From: Sipunculus nudus | Lineage: Eukaryota; Annelida; Sipuncula; Golfingiida; Sipunculidae | Assembly (NCBI GenBank): GCA_026874595.1 | Contig: CM049321.1 | Span: forward strand, 7,748,979-7,812,978 | Direction: 5' to 3' | Length of the DNA: 64,000 nt | Shown here: in pieces, positions 11,450-25,734 of the stretch | How positions within the stretch are numbered: the stretch's first letter is position 1 | How the letters are laid out: every line of letters begins with the position of its first letter | Position numbers and translations under genes: made by a program | Notes under the pieces: model-generated | Told to the model about the DNA's origin: nothing | What the model saw: the letters and a program-made list of their open reading frames with translations, nothing else | The model's database searches: none

Positions 11450-14400
11450 GTAAGCGGACTGTTTCCTCTCTGGGATATCGTGGATGTACAGAGCTAGTGT
11501 GGGCGTCTGAACGCTCTGGGACACACATGTGTCAGAATTTCTTCTGTGTGAGGTGTTGTGTCGTTGGTGTTACACCGGTTGCTTGCATGCGCTTTGATCA
11601 CTTCGTGGATTAAGTTGCCGTCAGCTGATTCCGGACCTTCCGTTGATGCGCATAGGTATGTTGTTTTTATATTGTCTTGGTGTCTCATAGTGTATCATGT
11701 CTTAAATCTTGTCTCTTTTCTGTTCTTATATCCTTGCTTAAAGTGGACCGTGCTAGCTCTTGCGAACGCAAAAAGTAAGCAACCATAGATAAATAATTAA
11801 CAGATGGGGATAATAATAACTCGGCACATACTGTGTCCGTTGCGATATCAACTAATAAATTAATTTTATTGCTGTGGATATATACGACATATATAGGAGT
11901 ATATATCTTTAACTTCCAATTACCCAAATATGTAACCAGATGTATGATTGTTGAAAAAAAGCCCGGTGCAAGAAAGCAGGAGCCCTTGGCTATAAGAGAT
12001 ACACCGTACTAAGTATAGTGAGGCCGAACACACGGGCAGGCTGGCTGGCACTACCTGCCTCAGAAACCGTCTCACCTGCCAGGTAAGATGAACAGGCATC
12101 AAACTCCTCCGTGCTTTACAATGCTATCTTGGCTTCCCCCGGGAAGATCGTACACAGACATTGTACGAGCTTCTTTATGTACCGAGCTCCTTTGTATTAA
12201 TGCTGCTCACATTTGGATCAATTCCGGTTTTTTATTCGTCTTTGTTAAAATTCTAAAATTACGCATCGTTCAATATGTTCGAGAGCCTGCACTTATAACT
12301 CGTATATTTCTATTTTTTTCTATTTTAACTATTTGTTCTATTTATCCACCCAATTATGTTAACATCTTGTCAATTTTGAATACTGTAGATTGTAGACATA
12401 AAAAAAGACTCCCGGACAGACTTTTTTTTTACTTTGACCCCGAACAATTTTTGGGTTTATTTTTTTTATATTTTGCATTGCGTTTTTTTATAATTCCTCA
12501 TTAAATGTAGGCATTTGATGTGTGCCTGTGCCTTCTTTCGGTGAAAGATTCCTAAATACATATATATATATACTTCTTGTATTACAATTATTATTATTAT
12601 TATATTTTACTTCTAATATACCTTTGGCATTTAAAACATGAGAACTCATCCCAGGTTAACGTTTAATAAATGAAAATATTTCGCCAAAAATTTCATATAA
12701 CCACCCAGCATTGCCCATCCCGATAAAGTATTTATGTGAATCCCTCAGTATATGTCAACTGATTTATTATATCTTTTATCTAAGATCTTATCTCTAAGAT
12801 CATAAATGTGTCTTGCAACGTTTTGCTACAGATGTTCTTTCTGTATAGATAAAAAAATTGCAGATTTCTTTTTTTTTGTCAGAAGGCTCGTTGGTACTTT
12901 TTTCCTTAAAACAGAGAAAATAAGAAAATTGCCATTTGTAACTCACGTGTAAGATATTACCTTTACGGACATCCCATAATATACTTTATATGCTTAACTT
13001 TGCCTTCTCCAGACGGTTAATTGCTTGGCTTTAAATATGGAGTTTTCTCAAGAAGGAGGAATACAATACCTTTCATATGTTAACATAGATGAATACAATT
13101 ATGATGTCTTTTTTTTTTAATAAAAAATAAATAAATATATTTCAGGTCATCTGCTGATATGATCAATGAAATGAGTCCACTTCTTTTCCAAGTTGGGAAA
13201 ACTTAAAGCACCATTGGATCGAAGGAATTCCCACTTTTACAAGCAGTTTCAGAAATACTAATCACTTGGGTATAAGACCCTACCCGGTATACCATATTCG
13301 CATATTTATTTTGTTTGCTTTTACTATTATAATGGTAAAGTTTTGTAGATATAAAATCACCAATTTTCACTTAGCCTAGAGCATACCCTTGCTTTCACAT
13401 CCAAAAAATATACATATATAAATAAGATAACTTTGAGTTCCTTCAGAAAAATTTACTAATAGTGCCTGTATGCTGTATGCAGGAAAGCTGGGTTTCTGGT
13501 AATTTTTCATGAAAAAAGGGCTAAAATTCAGAGTTACACAGGCTTGTCCTGATTTCTTGGTAGAACATATTAGAAGCAATACTGCATATGGTCATGTTTC
13601 TGAGACACGTGAACCATTCAAAAGTCGGGCTGTATGATCTTCAAAGTAACATCCAAATCAAAATCCATACATTTTCAAATATGAACAGGGAGCCTGCCGG
13701 GAGGCACGATTCTTTGGGAGGCTTGTGCTACCGTGCACCGTAAAAAAGGGGAGGACGGGGAAAAAAATGAACTTTGCAGCTAACAAAACAAGCGGTAATG
13801 ATGATCAGGAAATCTGGGCTCAGGCCATCGGGCATCGCCGGAAAGGGGGATCGCGTGAAATTGCGAGGGCTGATTTTGGTTGGGATAATCAAGTTCTTGT
13901 ATCTATCATGGCGACAGAACTTGGAAAAGCAAGGCTTTGAGTGACAGCTCTGAAGAGCCACCGTTAGGTGAGCCCCAGGCCCCGGTTTTGTCGTCTTGAT
14001 TGTGATGGTGAGCTACCTGGCCCATGCGCGTTACACCGAAGAGATCTCATTCATTGGGGCCGCGCAACGGTCGTCTGCCAGGTCTTGCCACTTCTTGTGG
14101 TGATCGTCTGCTCCAGGCGCGGGCCGCTTCCAATTTACGCGCCAAAATTGACACTCCGGCCTGACTATAGCTCCTCACGTGTGTTCTTGTCTTGTAAGGA
14201 AGGGCTCACCATGTTCAACATGCTAAAGAGCTGGACACACCGTGGGGCTGTTGGCAAGCGGACAAATTGGCACTTTTGCACCGGATTCAGCGCGATTCCT
14301 GCAGCTTTGTTACGTCAAAAACTCGCTAGATGCGTGCCCGGCATCTAGAGTCCCCTCCTCTACCATGTATCCAATTATTTCGGGTTTAATGGAATCTCGC

Positions 14401-15896
14401 CGAAGCCAAGAAGCAATCTTTTCTCTGTTCTGCTTACGGTGGCTAGTAATGAGGCCATCCGCTACCAACACTTGTGGATCACGCGACACTGGTACTAAGT
14501 GCCACCATTCCTCCATCCTATATACTGAAACCCTCTTTGATATCGAACCCGGCAAGAACAAAACACCCACCGATTCTCATCCTCGGAAATTCTCCCACTG
14601 GCATCAGCGCAGGTGGCCGCACACACAGGCTCACAAACACCAAGACTTTTTTCCAAAGATTTGTCAGGAAAGGGGCTCACATTTGGAAGAAACTAGGTAC
14701 TCGTTCACTCAGGTTTATTCGCTGTAGGCTGTATCCATACGTTTTCAATGTAGACGCTGATGTGGTCAGTGAAAATCCAGAACTCTCAAAATCTGGTGGA
14801 GAGTGTAGCCTATACATGTACCACCATCCCATATTGTATACAACGTCCATATATACGCTTAATTTTTGCGCCCCTATATATGTAGGAAAAGTCAGCAAGT
14901 CTTCCGAAGCACTGTATGCTGTGCTTGGCATAATTACTTCTTGAAAAAGCGAACTGTATAGTGAATATGGCATTATTTAAATTTTGTATATTATAGATAT
15001 ATTTATGACCTTGACCAGTCTTTTGAAGTTGTGAAGAAATTATATATTTTATTTATTTTAGTGCAGGTGATCGCGCATACACAAGCGTTGGCTCTAAAAA
15101 CTTTGTTTATGGAGAGTGTATGAAGCCAATATAGTCATTTTAACAAAAGGCCTTACACTAAGATTTACGGACAGCTTAAACAGGGAAACCCAGATATAAA
15201 GTTGTGATAATATATTCTGCTTTTCGCCTTTGTTTTAGTCTGTTTTATTTCATTTCTATATTTTTATAGCATTTGGAACATAATTTGTTTTGATCATTTG
15301 TATTTTCGCTTGGGTGGCTTACATTCTTCCGAATGAAGTCATAGTTTCGATAGGTTCTCCAAATTCAAAACACTGTAATATTTACCATAGTATATTGTTG
15401 AGGAATATGATATGAAAAGAATAAGGCTACTATTGAAAGTTACAAAACGTTCAGTCCATGCAAGAGGGGTAGAGATAGGTCACGCCATAGTTATCTATAC
15501 GTTTTATGTGAACAGCGTTTCCCTTACCTGTACAAGGTAATTATCTTGTTAGTATGTCCACATCACTATCACTGTGTCATGTTAGGCTCGCCCGTGTATA
15601 AACGCAGTTGTACCATAATCTCATTGTCTTAGGTTTACTGTCCAAATATTTAAACAATCATTATGTTTGGTGAAGATAGGAAAGCTGAATAATTAGTCTT
15701 AGCTTAACTAAGTCTTATGATACACCAATTCCTTTCGTTTTAGTGCTGTTAGTGACTATGTTATCGTGTTATCACTGTGATTCATTTTACTATTGCTTTG
15801 TAATGTAACATATTTTTCGTTGGTATAATAATAGTTCGTGTATTATCAAACTTTGTAGATTTAACGTGACCAATCTGTTGCTGGTTTGAGTGTACT

Positions 15897-15899
15897 TTT

Positions 15900-15969
<70 letters not shown>

Positions 15970-15972
15970 AAA
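15897..15972. repeat. (TA)n flanked by inverted TTTTACCT arms
   Basis: TTTTACCTTATA leads into about 25 TA units and closes with TATAAGGTAAAA, so the locus is one long inverted repeat. The right flank extends into AATTTATATATA, and the reverse complement of that junction recurs at the TA tract near 49,408-49,428 (about 21 nt shared). This suggests a mobile element that carries or nucleates TA microsatellites. Confidence 0.6.
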
Positions 15973-16563
15973 TTTATATATAATTTCCAGAAGTTTATAA
16001 AGCAGAATGGTTTTGTATTTTTATACTTGCGATAAAATAATTAATAGGTACATAATCATAGGTTTATATGAAAACTAAATTCGCTAACTTCACAGCATGC
16101 TAGAACCTCAGACCCAGAGGTTGATAAATGGAATAATTACTACATTTTCAAAGCTCGCCGTAAATCCCATGTTGTAATTTGATGTGAAATAATGGTTAAA
16201 AATATTACAGTTTGTGCTTAAAATTGAATGTCGACAGTTTATGATGTATGAGAATCTGGAATTAAATTGACACCTTGCCTTAAAATTCATTTAAATACAG
16301 AATTCTCTGGTTCGGGCAGTTGACACAAAGTAGTTCAGCAAGTAATGAGGACAAGCTTAATTTTGTATGTTCAGCACAGCATACAGATTGTCACTCAGGT
16401 GTCTGTTCTGTTGTCTTTTCCGTTTCTTTCCTGTGCAGTCTTGTATAAATGACGCCTTGGCTGCGGAATGTCAAATGTGAATACGTCAGCCACTGCCATT
16501 TCAATTCCATGCCTAGTTTGGAAGGAAAATCATGCACATGTGAAAGATGTATTGCTGCCTATC

Positions 16564-16665
16564 TTACTACTACAACAACAACAACACCAACAACAATTAT
16601 AATAATAATAATAATTATTATTATTATTATTATTATAATAAAGTACAAATAATAATAATAATTGT
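16564..16665. repeat. CAA / TAA trinucleotide repeats
   Basis: CTA and CAA units pass into TAA and then TTA units, making a compound, partly self-complementary microsatellite. Confidence 0.85.
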
Positions 16666-16860
16666 TATTGTTATATAATAAATAAATGTTTAGTGTATTC
16701 AGAAAAAAAACATATTTATAGTTGAATTGTTTTGTAAAAAATATGTGATAACATCAGTAGGATAAATGCCTCTATTAAAGTTACCTTTCATTTTTGCATG
16801 CGTCTTGCTTGTCTTCAGTCGTTTAACTTGCTGTTTAAATGTTGCAATGTGACTCAAATT

Positions 16861-17060
16861 TAGAAGTTCAAATCGGATACGTGTATTACATGCAGGTCGA
16901 TTAAGGCGTCGACAACTGGAACAGACGCGTCTATTCCTAGCCTTATTAGCAAGGTGTCTTGTGTTGTTGCAGGAGTTCTGCACTAGAAAATGGTAACATG
17001 GTTCAATTTTAGCATTTCAAATCGGATGGATGTATTGCATTCAAGACGATTTGGGCGTGG
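16861..17060 (+). repeat. Diverged ~150-bp spaced duplication
   Basis: About 50 bp centred on AAATCGGAT...TGTATT...GCA...CGATT recurs about 150 bp downstream (16,861-16,911 and about 17,008-17,060) with substitutions. It lies directly upstream of the GC-rich motif cluster at 17.1-17.6 kb. Confidence 0.55.
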
Positions 17061-17233
17061 GTTTCACTAATAATGCCGTCTCTTCGAGAGCGGATTATAC
17101 TGAAGTCTGTATAGCACGTGCAGCCCGCCGTCTGCTCGTTTCAGCAGACGACACCAGTTTCTGCAGACGACACTTTGCCCGCGGCGAGCAGTCCTCCAGT
17201 ACAATACAGGGTCTTGTCAGGGGATTCTATTGC

Positions 17234-17640
17234 TTGCGCAAAACCCCGCAAAGTACAGGGATTCCCTGCGTCATAACAGCGCATAATAGGGCGAATGACG
17301 CAATAGCCTTTCCCTTCAGAAGCCTGCTTAGGCTATATTTAGAATATGGGACAACCGCTAGTCTTTCGATGTGCGTAGGAAGGCCGTCACATGCCGAGCC
17401 AGTCTCGACCCAACGGGCTCTTATCGATCGCGTGACGTCATTGTAAGGGGTTCCTTGCGTAAGCGGCCTGTATTCATTATCCATTCTCTATGCAAAACAG
17501 GCAAGCCCCTGCTCGCGCCAGGAGGTCCTTACTCTGACAATGACGTCATCGCAGGTGATCCCCACAGCTTTTTGCGTCGGTGGCAGAAAAAAAAAACGGC
17601 CGGTGTAAACAAAAACTAATTGAATTGTTGGGTTACGTCA
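17234..17640 (+). promoter_or_regulatory. Intronic CRE/MEF2/C/EBP motif cluster
   Basis: Within about 400 bp: a C/EBP palindrome TTGCGCAA (17234-17241), a CRE variant TGACGCAA (about 17295), a MEF2 consensus CTATATTTAG (17333-17342), perfect CREs at 17433-17440 and 17541-17548, and TTACGTCA at 17633-17640. The DNA is CpG-rich. MEF2 and CRE sites are established inputs to vertebrate NR4A1 promoters. I infer an alternative NR4A promoter or a strong intronic enhancer. A 7-bp perfect stem (17130-17149) and a twice-repeated GCAGACGACAC lie just upstream. Confidence 0.5.
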
Positions 17641-20600
17641 GCAGAGTCCCTTGCCGCTGGCTGAATGGCTGGTCTTGGTTGCCTCTGTGCCTCGTGCTGT
17701 GCACACAGTGCTGGATACAGCTCCACTGCTGGTGTATGGGGTAGCTGGCTGCGGTTTGGAGTAGCCGGTAATAGCGTCGATCAGCAGCGCGTTTCAGAAT
17801 TGCTCCATTAGAAACAGGAGAAAATCGTCTGTTTTCGTGTCAAACTTACTCCGGTATTAAATATATATTTTATTATATATATATATACATACATTTACAG
17901 TTTTATCATATTAACAAATTTACCATGTTATTTAAAAGTTAAAAAATACACAATCAAAACAAAGGTTTATTTTAAAATGACAAAAAAATACCCATTGTTG
18001 AAAAAAGAATCTAGGTCATATAAGTTAAACACAAGAACATATATATATATATATTTATATATAATATGTAATTATGAAGATATTTTGTCAACCTAGCATT
18101 AAACATTAAATCTATGCAAGCTTTATAGAATTTCAAACATTAAAAGCTCATTCATTGAAGAAGAAAATCATTTAGGTTGTCAATGAATGCCTTTTGTATA
18201 AGTTGGGATAATACAACGTTGAAAACCAGTGCCCCGTACACTGCTGTCTCAATTATGTTCATTATCCTGTACAGGTAATGTCAGTCGCTGCTGACATGAG
18301 ATCTCATGTGTATCACAAAGCCCTGGTTGTCATTCTTAAGAAAACTATAATAAAAAAGAAATTTCATATATTTGTTAGTTTGGCATCTCTCACAGTCCAG
18401 TCTTCTGAATGAACTACATACAGCTTATTTTAGGAAAAGCCATTCTTCCTGAGGCCCAGAAAACGTTTAAATCAAACATATTATTATAAAGGATGTAGAG
18501 CAAACCCGACAACAATAAATCGTGAATTTGAAATTTAAATATGAAAAATCAAATGTAGTACCCGTTCAAAATATCATATTAACAGTAATTTCAAAGTCTT
18601 TGAACCATATTCATACGTCAAAGTGGACTTCCGGTCCCTCCATTACCTCATGTTCACTGGAGAAAACTTAACGCACGTACATCCGGCGCTATGTCCGATT
18701 CTTTAAATGCTTAAACGTCGTCGATTTTCTGTCTTTTGTGTCAAATTTTTATTACGTTTGTTACTTTCAACCCACAACATATATTTTAATTCTACGGAAA
18801 AACTGTTCGCAATTTACCACCAGAGCCACCTATTGAGTAAATAATTTCGCCATTTTGTATTTTTCTCGTTAATTGACAATCAACAGTTAAGTGCTTGAGT
18901 CGTGTTTTATGTCATTAATTTTATCGTTCAGGCTCTATTTTTGTGATAGATCGGTCTTTTCTTGGGTATACACAAAGACTTTTTCCCAGAAAAACAATTA
19001 CCCATGGGAATATTTCTCATAAGATCCATAAGTGGCGCTGCAAGTCATACAAGAAAAATTTTACCATAAATACTTTCCAAAGTGCCAAGTTCGCGCAAGT
19101 TCTGTGAAATATAACATAAAAGTCACTGTTATCATATATTAGTAAGTTTTTGGGTTTTTGCCTTCCTAATCCCTGTTTACTACAAAAAAGTGAAATAAAT
19201 ATATTTGTTGGAAACCACAGTATATGCCACCATATCTTGTCTTTTTGATAATACTAGCACAACTCAGACGTTGGCAGTATCTAGACATTAATATACATAA
19301 TGGTCTATGTAACCGATCTCCAGTGCATGAAGATAAAACCAACGCCATGGGGAATTAATTTAGTGAAGGTAGTGTTGTGTTTGTGGTTATCCGTAATCTG
19401 GTGCCTTTGTGGTCGATATGATGAGGTCGGCGCTGATTTTCGGCCGTATGCTTTCTGGCTGTGCCCCGGTGAGGAGTAGAATGAACAGCCCCGTCCATGC
19501 CTTCGGTCTGTCTTCTGGAACCACCTGTGCTTCTTTCTGGGTGGCGTGGCTGCTAACAGGTGTGGATACATCACACCGCAACGGCAATTAAAAAGCCTTC
19601 ACGCCTTCGGTATATCCATTCACACAAACACCGATTCATTAAATTTTCACATGGCCATTATTTTATGAATTTTGAGAAAATCTATATTTATCGAAGTAGC
19701 GCTGAATTTGGATTGGATTACAAGGTGCAAAGCTGAGGATAAGCATATCTGGTTCTTCTGAATTCTTGCGAATGAATCTTGCCCGAAGGACATGAATGGT
19801 GCAGCCCGCGTTCTTTCATGTTTTGTTTCTTGCCGCCGCGGTACGATTGACGTAATTTGGCGCCTTTTTCCTGGCCGCCTTCCAAGGACTGTCGTCTGCT
19901 CAGTTGCGCTAAAGCATGGCGGGAACGCGTAATAAGCAAAGACAAGCAGGCCTTAATTTTACACTTGTACGCTTCACAAGTGGCTGAGCTGTCTTTTTTA
20001 CATAGGATTTGATCAGAATTTTAGACAAGTTTTTACTCAGTACCTTTCTATAAGGAGCCTCTCTGTTATGGTGTTCTGTTCGTTTTTCTCTACTCTCTCT
20101 GTAACTAAATCTCTGTAGACATGTGGTTGTCTATAAACGACATCGTCCGTTTCCGTCAGTCTTCGCTTACAATAATAGTAATACTCTAGACATTAGCATG
20201 TTTATTAAATTTACTTTTTGCAAGCGTTCCCTGGGCATTTGCCCACTCCCCAAAGTTTAAAGGAAGCCAAGCTTAGATAAACCAAACAAAATAGTAAACC
20301 GGTAAAATAAACAAAGGAGAAAATTATAAATTTCTTTCTGTAATGAAAAAGTAGTTGATAATATATATAGCTGCTCAGAATTCCTTCTAAAACTCGATTT
20401 GTTTTACGCAACTTTCCCTTAGTAATCAACTATGAAGAGTGAAACTGGATTTTTAAAGAAAAATACGCTGCTATTTGTTCTTATAATATATGTGACTAAG
20501 AAACAATTAATTGTGTTCAAATTTTGTAAATTTTAAAAGTTAATTAATTTTAAAAAGTTGGATTTCAGGAAAAGTCGGATCCGGGAAATTTCCCGGAGAC

Positions 20601-23471
20601 ACAGAGATTACAAAATTGTCCCACAAGCAAAATGTAACCTGCTATACATTCATTGTTTATTTCACTATTCAAATGCAACTTTTAACGCTTCAGCGAAAAT
20701 CAATATATGGAATATATAGGGAGCATTTGCACCATGATATCACAACAAATATGTATGTAATAAGATAAAATTAAAATTATAAATGTTATTTAATTTTCTT
20801 TCAAACTTCCATAATAAAATTATTAAATTATAGTTTTAAATATGAATAATTCCCATGAATTTTGTTTTTTTTTTTTTTTTGATTTTGTATTGAACTAGGT
20901 GATAAATACCGAAGTTAAACCTAGCACTAATGCTCAAACTCTATCGTTACATAAAATATCCTGTACAAAAATGACCATAAAATATTTTACATACTTCACT
21001 CCTAAAACCTCCCAAATGTGTTAAAGTTTAAGTATGTTAAATCATTAAATTGTCCGGGGCTTCCTAAAATTACAGACACCATGATTTATAATTATAATTT
21101 TATGTCACGTGGTATCACGAGAAGATGACATTTATCAATGAGGATTAGCCGCATGGTCTACACAGCACTGACAGGTGAGGTCGTGAGCGGTAGCAGATTA
21201 GTTTGAGTATTTGTTCATAGGTGGCAGCAAATACTTGAATCATAGTGTTCAGTGACTTCCGTGTACTCGCACAACGACCACCTGCTTTAATCACACAAAG
21301 AACATAGGCTGCCAGATTCATGGAGCCCACCACCTGGCTTGAATATAAGCCATCTATTATACATGAAGTCAAGATTATATTACAAAGAATTTTTTTTGCG
21401 TGAAAATCGAGAAAGCTCTGTATATATATATATATATGCTACTTTATATATCTACTTGACCATATGTTAATATATAGCGTATTCTGTCTTACGAATGTAT
21501 TTAATATATGTCTTATATTTTGACTGAAAAATGTAACTCGTGTCCCGAAATATTGTGGGATTCTTTCTCCGGAATCCAGGGTCAGGGTCAAGGGAATAGT
21601 TTACTTCCACATTTTTTTCACGTCATCTCCGTGGTTGTGGCTGAAATGCGTGAGCTGAAGAAAAGGGCTTGCACACAGCTCCTCTTCCCACAGCTGAGCC
21701 CAAAACTACGATTATCTGTCTGCTGTCGGCGCACAGATTGTCATATTTTTAACGCACAGCACTGCGAATTAAGAAATTCCGTGGTTGAAAATTTCTAGGT
21801 TTTAATTATTCTTCAAAAGCATGATATTTTATTATATCATATTTCATTAGTATATATATATAAATGTATATGTGCACATGTGCGTGTGTCGGTTATAAAA
21901 CTATTGGCTTTATTTTAAAATACAACCTATAATATCGAATCCTCCTGAAGTTCTTAAAAAACTATATTACCAGGAAAAAATCTGAAACGCTGAAAATTAA
22001 CTGCAGATGATATATTTTCATATTGTATCTCGGTCTCTCTTTCATGTTGTCATATTGTCTCGGTTTTCCTTTGAGTATAAATATATTTTTTAGGATGTTA
22101 TGATGTCTAGTGCCTGCTACATTTTGAGTGATTGTGTGTATCTAATTCATCATTATACAGTAGTGATAATATCTTAAATTATGTACTGTATATACATACA
22201 GATTTTTTTTTTCATATATTCTCACGGTTAGTTATATGATTTGTGTTAAAATTGCGAGATCGTTTTGAAATTAAAACCGGACTCTGAGTTGTCGAAAATC
22301 AAGTAGACCCAAGGGACCTCCCGCCTTTGTCCGCAAAAGATCCTATAACTGGTCCCTCATTGATCATTGGCGGACAGACGACTGGTCTGTATTGGCGCAC
22401 CAGAATGTCACACGCTTAAGGCGCATGCGCGTGAATCTGTGACCAAACTCCGACAATTAATTATGCAATATACACCGGCGCTCCACGGAAAGAAACACTT
22501 AACCTATGCAAGTTAACGGTGGGAATTGCATGTATAATTATAGGCAATGTGTTACAAGATCATAGAAGAACCAAATTTTCCCATGCGTCCCTTCACATGG
22601 CAAGCCCTATGTTTCATGGTAAAGGCCATGGTGGTTGAAATGAGAGGACTGACATTTCAAAGGAAATGTCGTCATCATTTATTCATCGTTATCTAAGCAC
22701 ATTACAAGACTGGAACGGATCCAAACAAAAGTTTTGTTCAACAGAAACAATGAAACGGCACATAAAATATGTGATCACTCAATACTAAACCGAGTCTCTG
22801 ATTCAGTCAACTAAAGTTTTTTATTACAAAAAATGCCTGTCAATCTTTTGTACCGCGTGACACATCAGACGTTTCCGGTTTAGCCTACATTTTTTGGATA
22901 ACCAAAACTAAAACATAGGCATCTTTTTTCCACTTAAACTGCTTGTTTGTTGTTGTATGATAAAAAAATGTCTGTATCACATGGGTTTTATACATGACTT
23001 AAGCAATGATTATAAATGAAAAGACCTTTTAATGAGCATGCGCATTGCGCTCAGTGATCGTCTGCAGCGTTCTGTTCTGAGTCTGTCGTGCCTAATTTTT
23101 ACAACTATAATTAAATACAACCCAGTGACTTCGACAGTAACCTGATCGTGAATGATTTGGTTGAATGTGTAATTTAATCATCTGAGAAAAAAATATACGA
23201 TCTTACTCCATAAATTTCAAGAACCCGAAAGCCCAGTGTTAGTCTCCGCTGATAGGTGGCATCATTGAAATGGGAAAGGTCTATTACACATGCAAGAATA
23301 ATGATCCATTGATTAAATTATTTAATCTGTTTTTTTAATGTAGCTGTTTAGCATTACACTGACATGTGCACGTTCATATAATTATATGTGCAAAGTACAT
23401 GGATGTACCTACGTATATTTTTAGTGGATATTTAGTGAAATATCTGTAGAAATATCAGTATGCTTATTGTC

Positions 23472-23477
<6 letters not shown>

Positions 23478-23507
<30 letters not shown>
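23478..23507. repeat. (GA)n microsatellite
   Basis: A pure GA dinucleotide run of about 30 bp. Confidence 0.95.
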
Positions 23508-23509
<2 letters not shown>

Positions 23510-25726
23510 TCTATTTTATACTTTTCCCTGCCCCTGGGGAATCACGTGTCCTGTTTATATTATTCCAGACAGAGTGCTTCATTACTAGACACAGAGGGGA
23601 CCAGTTATTGTATGGCACACTCATTGGCATTTCCACGTTGACAGCTTCCTTTAGGCGCTATTCATCACGTGCAAAAATTTAATATAATAATTGGTCCCTC
23701 AAGAGCCGACGGGACCCAATAGAAATCAACCCGCCACGGTGGCCACTTGTAGCCCCGCCCTAACCCTAAAGTCCCCCTCCCCTCCCGCCCACAATTATAA
23801 GTGTAAAAGTCAGCGCATGAACTTAGCCAGTTGCGCTTGCTATTTTGATCAGCAAATTAGGACCTTGCCAGAAATATGCGGCCAAGATACAAAGTTGAGT
23901 ACGCCACTTCGGCGAGAACAGGTTGGTTCTGTAGTACTGTTGATTTTGTCTTAAAGGGCGAGTTTTGACATTTTAAATAGCGATGCTATCACAAACTCGT
24001 CTATACCTCGGAAGGACACTAAATGTCAGCCAGCCCCACGTTCCTGACTTCCTTGTAAAGTTCACTCAGGTCAGGGGAAATATAAATAAGAAAGAAATTA
24101 TTCGTCTATAGGTGTTTCGACAGACAGTGTTTACGTTCAGTATGTTTTCTCGGCATTCATTAACGCTTGGTTCATCGTATAACTTTTTCTGCATAGTATT
24201 TAGAGCTGTCTTGTTTGAACTACATGCGCGAGTCCAAACATGCAAGCGTTAATAACATGGAACCAATGTTAAAAAAAATAATTTAAAACTTCGCGTTGAA
24301 AAAAAATCATTTAGAGCTCGTTGTTCCTGTATAATAATATCTAGTTTTGTATAAAGAATATTTTAATATAAGATTTACTTTTGGGGGAAAATAAACAAAT
24401 CGCTACCAGAGGCGGTCAAACTTTCTTGTTACAGAAACCCTAATATAAAATAAAAGATCAGTATATTTTTTTCTATAAGTACACTATTTCGGCATATCAG
24501 ATTCCGGTAGGATAAGTATATATAAAATTAATTGAAAAAAAATGGGATTGGGAATTCCAATATATGGATATTCATATCCTCGTATAAATCAAATCAATAG
24601 TTAAATATATAGTTTTATACATTATTGTAATGCTATTTACATATTCCAGCTATTTATTAACAACCATAGCTATACCCATAAGTTCCGAAGATAAACAATA
24701 TTTTCATAAATAAGAATATTTGGAATATGTTGTTGTTACATCAAATTCAATATTTCGAGCATTGTCTCTCCATCTTAAGCACTAGGAATAATAATCTATA
24801 GTAACCTTACTGATGACACGATAAACAAATAAATAGCTTGAGTCTGAGAAATATACATATCTTGCGTCATTTTCCTTGGAAAAGGAAATATTGTAATGAC
24901 GGTATAGACGGAAGGGCACATCTAGTATGCGCTAAGAAATATTTACTCATTCCGCGAAAAAGTTTTTAAGTTGACTACTTAATATATGTGATTTATATAT
25001 ATGTATATATATTTATATATATATATATATTAAATATATATGGATTTAATATATATATATATATTTATTTATACATATACCTTATATATATACTACACCT
25101 TATATTGGCTTCTTTTAATATTCATAACTAATAATTCTGTGTAAAAAATTGTATTGAAAGAACTAAAACTTGTACATTGTTAAGAACTGAAATTATTTTC
25201 ATATATGGCGTTCACTCAATGTTATTTTTTTTATATGTAATGGTAATTAAAAATTGTACTTTTATGGGTTTCTTTTCGGTAAATTCCATATATGTAGGAA
25301 TCCACTTAGGCCACTGTAACTGTTATTCGGTATGTCATGTGAGTAAAATATCATTTTATTTATTGTTTTGACTAATCTTTACAAAAAATCTAAATATAAT
25401 ATAGTTAATATTGCTTTGAATGGCGAGAGCGATATAGATATATAGATATTTTTGTTTAGTTGTAATATGCCAGAGCAGTGCGAAAAAAAAAATCCATCGT
25501 CTAAAACAGGCGGGAAGATCGTGTTACCGATGTGGTGTAAGTATACGGGGATTGTGACGGTCATATGCTTTCGGTGACAAATGGTTTGTTTATCAGGCTA
25601 GTCATAAGACCCTGTGAAGCACTAAGCCACAAACAGCCGGAAAACTACAAACGTTTAGCTACAGCTGTACCAGTAATTTTACCCTTGTAAACAACACTTT
25701 CACGACATAGCGTCAGATCTTTATTA

Positions 25727-25734
25727 TGACGTCA
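25727..25734. promoter_or_regulatory. Perfect CRE palindrome
   Basis: TGACGTCA in the NR4A 5' intron, 1.4 kb upstream of the first coding exon; part of the locus-wide CRE cluster. Confidence 0.5.

Noticed and set aside
10805-11497. A 230-codon open frame as a protein gene
   Set aside because: It does not begin with ATG, has no recognisable domain, overlaps an equally open antisense frame, and its splice phase does not fit the receptor. GC-rich 5' UTR explains it better.
14242-14727. A 161-codon frame in the NR4A intron
   Set aside because: Overlapping frames of similar length occur on both strands in the same GC-richer block. No domain and no supporting splice sites; chance is likely.
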